A stretch of 64,000 nt of DNA from CAWGXZ01 sp963826695. GTDB taxonomy: Bacteria; Pseudomonadota; Gammaproteobacteria; Burkholderiales; Burkholderiaceae_C. The stretch is from contig CAWGXZ010000004.1 in assembly GCA_963826695.1 (NCBI GenBank), positions 620,001 to 684,000 on the forward strand, read 5' to 3'. The notes under the pieces are model-generated. The model was not told the DNA's origin and searched no databases. It saw nothing but the letters and a program-made list of their open reading frames with translations. Below are positions 61,943-64,000 of this stretch, piece after piece. The position numbers and the translations under genes were made by a program. How positions within the stretch are numbered: the stretch's first letter is position 1; the number at the start of each line of letters is the position of its first letter.

Positions 61943-63274
61943 ATGAAGCGCAATTTCTTCGGTACCGATGGCATTCGCGGCACGGTCGGCCAGCCGCCGA
62001 TCACACCCGACTTCGTGCTGCGGCTCGGTCACGCCGTCGGCCGCGTGCTGTTGCGCAGCCAGGAGAAGCCGACGGTGCTGATCGGCAAGGACACGCGCAT
62101 TTCGGGCTACATGCTCGAATCGGCGCTCGAGGCGGGTTTCGCATCGGCCGGTGTTCAGGTGCTGCTGACGGGGCCACTGCCGACGCCCGGTGTCGCCTAC
62201 CTGACGCGTGCGCTGCGGCTGGCGCTCGGCGTCGTCATCAGCGCATCGCACAACCCGTTCGCCGACAACGGCATCAAGTTCTTCTCGGCCCGCGGCGAGA
62301 AGCTGCCCGACGAATGGGAAGCCGAGGTCGAGGCGGCCCTGGGCGAGGAGGCGCACTGGGTCGATTCGTCGCGGCTCGGCAAGGCGCGGCGGCTCGACGA
62401 TGCCCAGGGACGCTACGTCGAGTTCTGCAAGAGCCGGGTCGCTGCGGACCTGTCGCTGAAGGGGCTGAAGATCGCTGTCGACTCGGCCAACGGCGCTGCC
62501 TATCACGTGGCGCCGGCGGTATTCCACGAGCTGGGTGCGGAGGTGGTGTCGATCGGCGCACAGCCCAACGGCTTCAACATCAACGCCGGATTCGGTGCCA
62601 CCGCACCGGCAGCGCTGGTGCAAGCGGTTGGCGAGCATGGCTGCGATTTCGGCATCGCGCTCGACGGCGATGCCGACCGGCTTCTCGTGGTCGACGCCGA
62701 GGGCCGCCGCTACGACGGCGATCAGCTGCTTTACGTCCTGGTTGCCGATCGGCTGCAACAGGGCATCCGCGTGCCGGGGGCGGTCGGCACGCTGATGACC
62801 AACATGGCGGTCGAGCTGGCGCTGCGCGAGCGTGGAGTCGATCTGGTGCGCGCCAATGTCGGCGACCGCTACGTGCTCGAGGCGCTGACTGCGCGAGGCT
62901 GGCAGCTCGGTGGCGAGGGCTCGGGCCATTTGCTGGCACTCGACAAGCACACCACCGGCGACGGCATCGTCAGCGCGCTGCTCGTGCTGCAGGCGGTACT
63001 GCGCAGCGGTCGCTCGCTGGCGCAGTTGCTCGAAGGCGTGTCGCTGTTTCCGCAGAAGCTGGTCAATGTGCGCCTGCAGCCAGGAACCGATTGGCGCGCG
63101 AATCCACGGTTTGTGGCGGCACACGAAGCCGCGAAGCACGAGCTGGGAAATCACGGCCGCGTGTTGATCCGGGCCTCGGGGACCGAGCCGGTGGTCCGCG
63201 TCATGGTCGAAGCGCGCTCGGAAGAACAGGCGGACGCGTTGGCCGAGGCGATTGCACGGACGCTGAGAACCTAG
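61943..63274 (+). CDS. glmM: Phosphoglucosamine mutase
   Basis: Interconverts glucosamine-6-P and glucosamine-1-P for UDP-GlcNAc synthesis, 443 aa. The N-terminus is FFGTDGIRGTVG, the active Ser is in VISASHNPFADNGIK, the metal loop is DGDADRLLVVD, and the phosphate loop is RASGTEPVVRVM. The TAG stop is shared with the left TA of the palindromic element. Confidence 0.97.
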   Translation: MKRNFFGTDGIRGTVGQPPITPDFVLRLGHAVGRVLLRSQEKPTVLIGKDTRISGYMLESALEAGFASAGVQVLLTGPLPTPGVAYLTRALRLALGVVISASHNPFADNGIKFFSARGEKLPDEWEAEVEAALGEEAHWVDSSRLGKARRLDDAQGRYVEFCKSRVAADLSLKGLKIAVDSANGAAYHVAPAVFHELGAEVVSIGAQPNGFNINAGFGATAPAALVQAVGEHGCDFGIALDGDADRLLVVDAEGRRYDGDQLLYVLVADRLQQGIRVPGAVGTLMTNMAVELALRERGVDLVRANVGDRYVLEALTARGWQLGGEGSGHLLALDKHTTGDGIVSALLVLQAVLRSGRSLAQLLEGVSLFPQKLVNVRLQPGTDWRANPRFVAAHEAAKHELGNHGRVLIRASGTEPVVRVMVEARSEEQADALAEAIARTLRT

Positions 63275-63448
63275 GAGCCTGTCGGGCTTTGGGTCGGGCC
63301 CGCGTTGGGCCGGAAAAGGGGCTCAGCTTAGGCGCAAAGCGCAGCCGGGTTGGACACCCGGCGAGCATTTGCAACGACGGATCAGCCCCTTTTCCGGCCC
63401 AACCCGAAGGGCCGGGGCGAGCCCGACCCAAAGCCCGACAGGCTCCTA
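63272..63448. mobile_element. MITE-like palindromic element, short copy
   Basis: 177 bp with TA at each end (63272-63273, 63447-63448). The outer arms (63274-63299 and 63421-63446) are a perfect 26-bp inverted repeat, 28 bp when the TAs are counted. The nested 19-bp arms (63305-63323 and 63384-63402) also pair exactly. The centre, including a CCGGGT/ACCCGG hairpin, is nearly identical to the copy at 48538-48809. It lies between convergent glmM and the VanZ-like gene; 63449-63494 holds nothing else. Confidence 0.75.
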
Positions 63449-63494
63449 ACTGCCGGCGTTCAGGAACCTCGGCACTGAAGGTGCGGCCGGGGTT

Positions 63495-63902
63495 CTAGGT
63501 CCCCGATGCTGAAAGTGCTTCGGATCGAGTCGACGCATAGAAGAACGCCGCAAGCACACTGCCGATCACGATGCCGACGGTGTCGGCCAACAGGTCAGAC
63601 CATTCGCCCGCCCGCCCCGGGACGAACAGCTGTACCAACTCGATCGCGCCACCGAACGCCAAAAGCCCGGCGACCGCGGACCACCGCCAGCGAACCGAAT
63701 CGCCGAGAGCCAGGCAAGCCGACCAGGCCAGTGCCGCAAAGGCAAGCGCATGGTTGAGCTTGTCCCAGCCGCTGGTCAGGGCAGCGGGCGGCTGCGGATC
63801 CAGCGCCAGATAGGCAACGGCGACGACGAGCACGCCGAAGCACAGCTGCCAGAAATGCCGGGCATGGCCGAGAGAGGCGAGGTTGGTCTTGGAAGCAGGC
63901 AT
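63495..63902 (-). CDS. VanZ-like membrane protein
   Basis: 135 aa from the ATG at 63902, with about four hydrophobic segments. DKLNHALAFAALAWSACLAL and FGGAIELVQLFVPGRAGEWSDLLADTVGIVIG are hallmarks of the VanZ-like fold (compare KxxHxxxF and ExxQxxxxxR...D motifs). Named after the teicoplanin-resistance accessory protein, but chromosomal homologues are widespread and mostly uncharacterised. No resistance genes accompany it. Confidence 0.85.
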   Translation of the reverse strand: MPASKTNLASLGHARHFWQLCFGVLVVAVAYLALDPQPPAALTSGWDKLNHALAFAALAWSACLALGDSVRWRWSAVAGLLAFGGAIELVQLFVPGRAGEWSDLLADTVGIVIGSVLAAFFYASTRSEALSASGT

Positions 63903-63930
63903 TCGATCGGCTCCGTGCAAGTCCTGCGCC

Positions 63931-63962
63931 AAAAGCAGAGGGCCCGACGCATGCGGGCCCTC
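63931..63962 (-). terminator. Terminator after the edge tRNA gene
   Basis: On the minus strand the stem GAGGGCCCG / CGGGCCCTC with a 7-nt loop, then TGCTTTT, just downstream of the tRNA and upstream of the VanZ-like gene. Confidence 0.65.
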
Positions 63963-63973
63963 GGTTCAGAATC

Positions 63974-64000
63974 TGGTGCCGGTGAGAAGAGTCGAACTCC
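63974..64000 (-). tRNA. 3' end of a tRNA, probably tRNA-Thr (cut by window edge)
   Basis: Minus strand ends GTTCGACTC, then TTCT, then CACCGGC and ACCA: T-loop, T-stem, 3' acceptor strand, discriminator A and CCA. The anticodon is outside the window. The CACCGGCACCA end resembles betaproteobacterial tRNA-Thr(TGT) genes from memory; tRNA-Leu would be the alternative. Confidence 0.75.

Overview
This 64 kb window is a contiguous piece of a GC-rich bacterial chromosome, most probably a betaproteobacterium of the Rhodocyclales/Burkholderiales type. The evidence is gene order: rpsF-priB-rpsR-rplI, leuCDB-asd-fimV-truA-trpFBA-accD-folC-SPOR-cvpA-purF-metZ-gltX, a tRNA-Ala/Glu/Asp cluster behind gltX, and an SRP RNA gene beside dnaX. 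The species cannot be named from the sequence. Most of the window is housekeeping DNA. There is no prophage, CRISPR array or intact insertion sequence, but one palindromic MITE-like element occurs twice.

Layout. 0-3.3 kb: molybdate transporter modABC and a small membrane stress protein. 3.5-10.5 kb: a phosphate-starvation locus, pstSCAB-phoU-phoB-phoR, with a PhoB box in front of pstS; pstB carries an in-frame amber codon. 10.5-16 kb, minus strand: a membrane glycosyltransferase, rpmE2, rho, trxA, the SRP RNA gene and a PurM-like gene. 16-22.8 kb: dnaX (with a frame break before its C-terminal domain), ybaB, recR, mltD, gloB, a methyltransferase and rnhA. 22.8-24.4 kb: ribosomal operon. 24.5-43.6 kb: a long plus-strand run of leucine, aspartate-family, tryptophan, fatty acid, folate, purine, methionine and tRNA-charging genes. 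Many of these genes overlap by 4 bp (ATGA, TTGA or GTGA), so they are probably translationally coupled. 43.6-44.9 kb: three tRNAs and fdhD.

44.9-57.7 kb is the accessory and most interesting part. It holds an NtrC-type sigma-54 activator, a hybrid sensor kinase, an rpoN gene and about ten small envelope or stress proteins (YqjD/YqjE-like, PRC-barrel, CsbD, DUF2383, hemerythrin, a lipoprotein, and acidic or disordered proteins), plus a glycosyltransferase. Reading the intergenic regions by eye, I find a sequence with -24/-12 (GG-N10-GC) sigma-54 promoter spacing in front of nearly every transcription unit here, including rpoN itself. I read the region as a self-contained, probably autoregulated sigma-54 stress regulon in which sigma factor, activator, candidate sensor and targets lie together.

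57.7-64 kb: yhbY, rlmE, ftsH, folP, glmM, a VanZ-like protein and the 3' end of a tRNA at the window edge. The two copies of the palindromic element (48.5 and 63.3 kb) both sit in the TA of a stop codon, at the junction of convergent genes.
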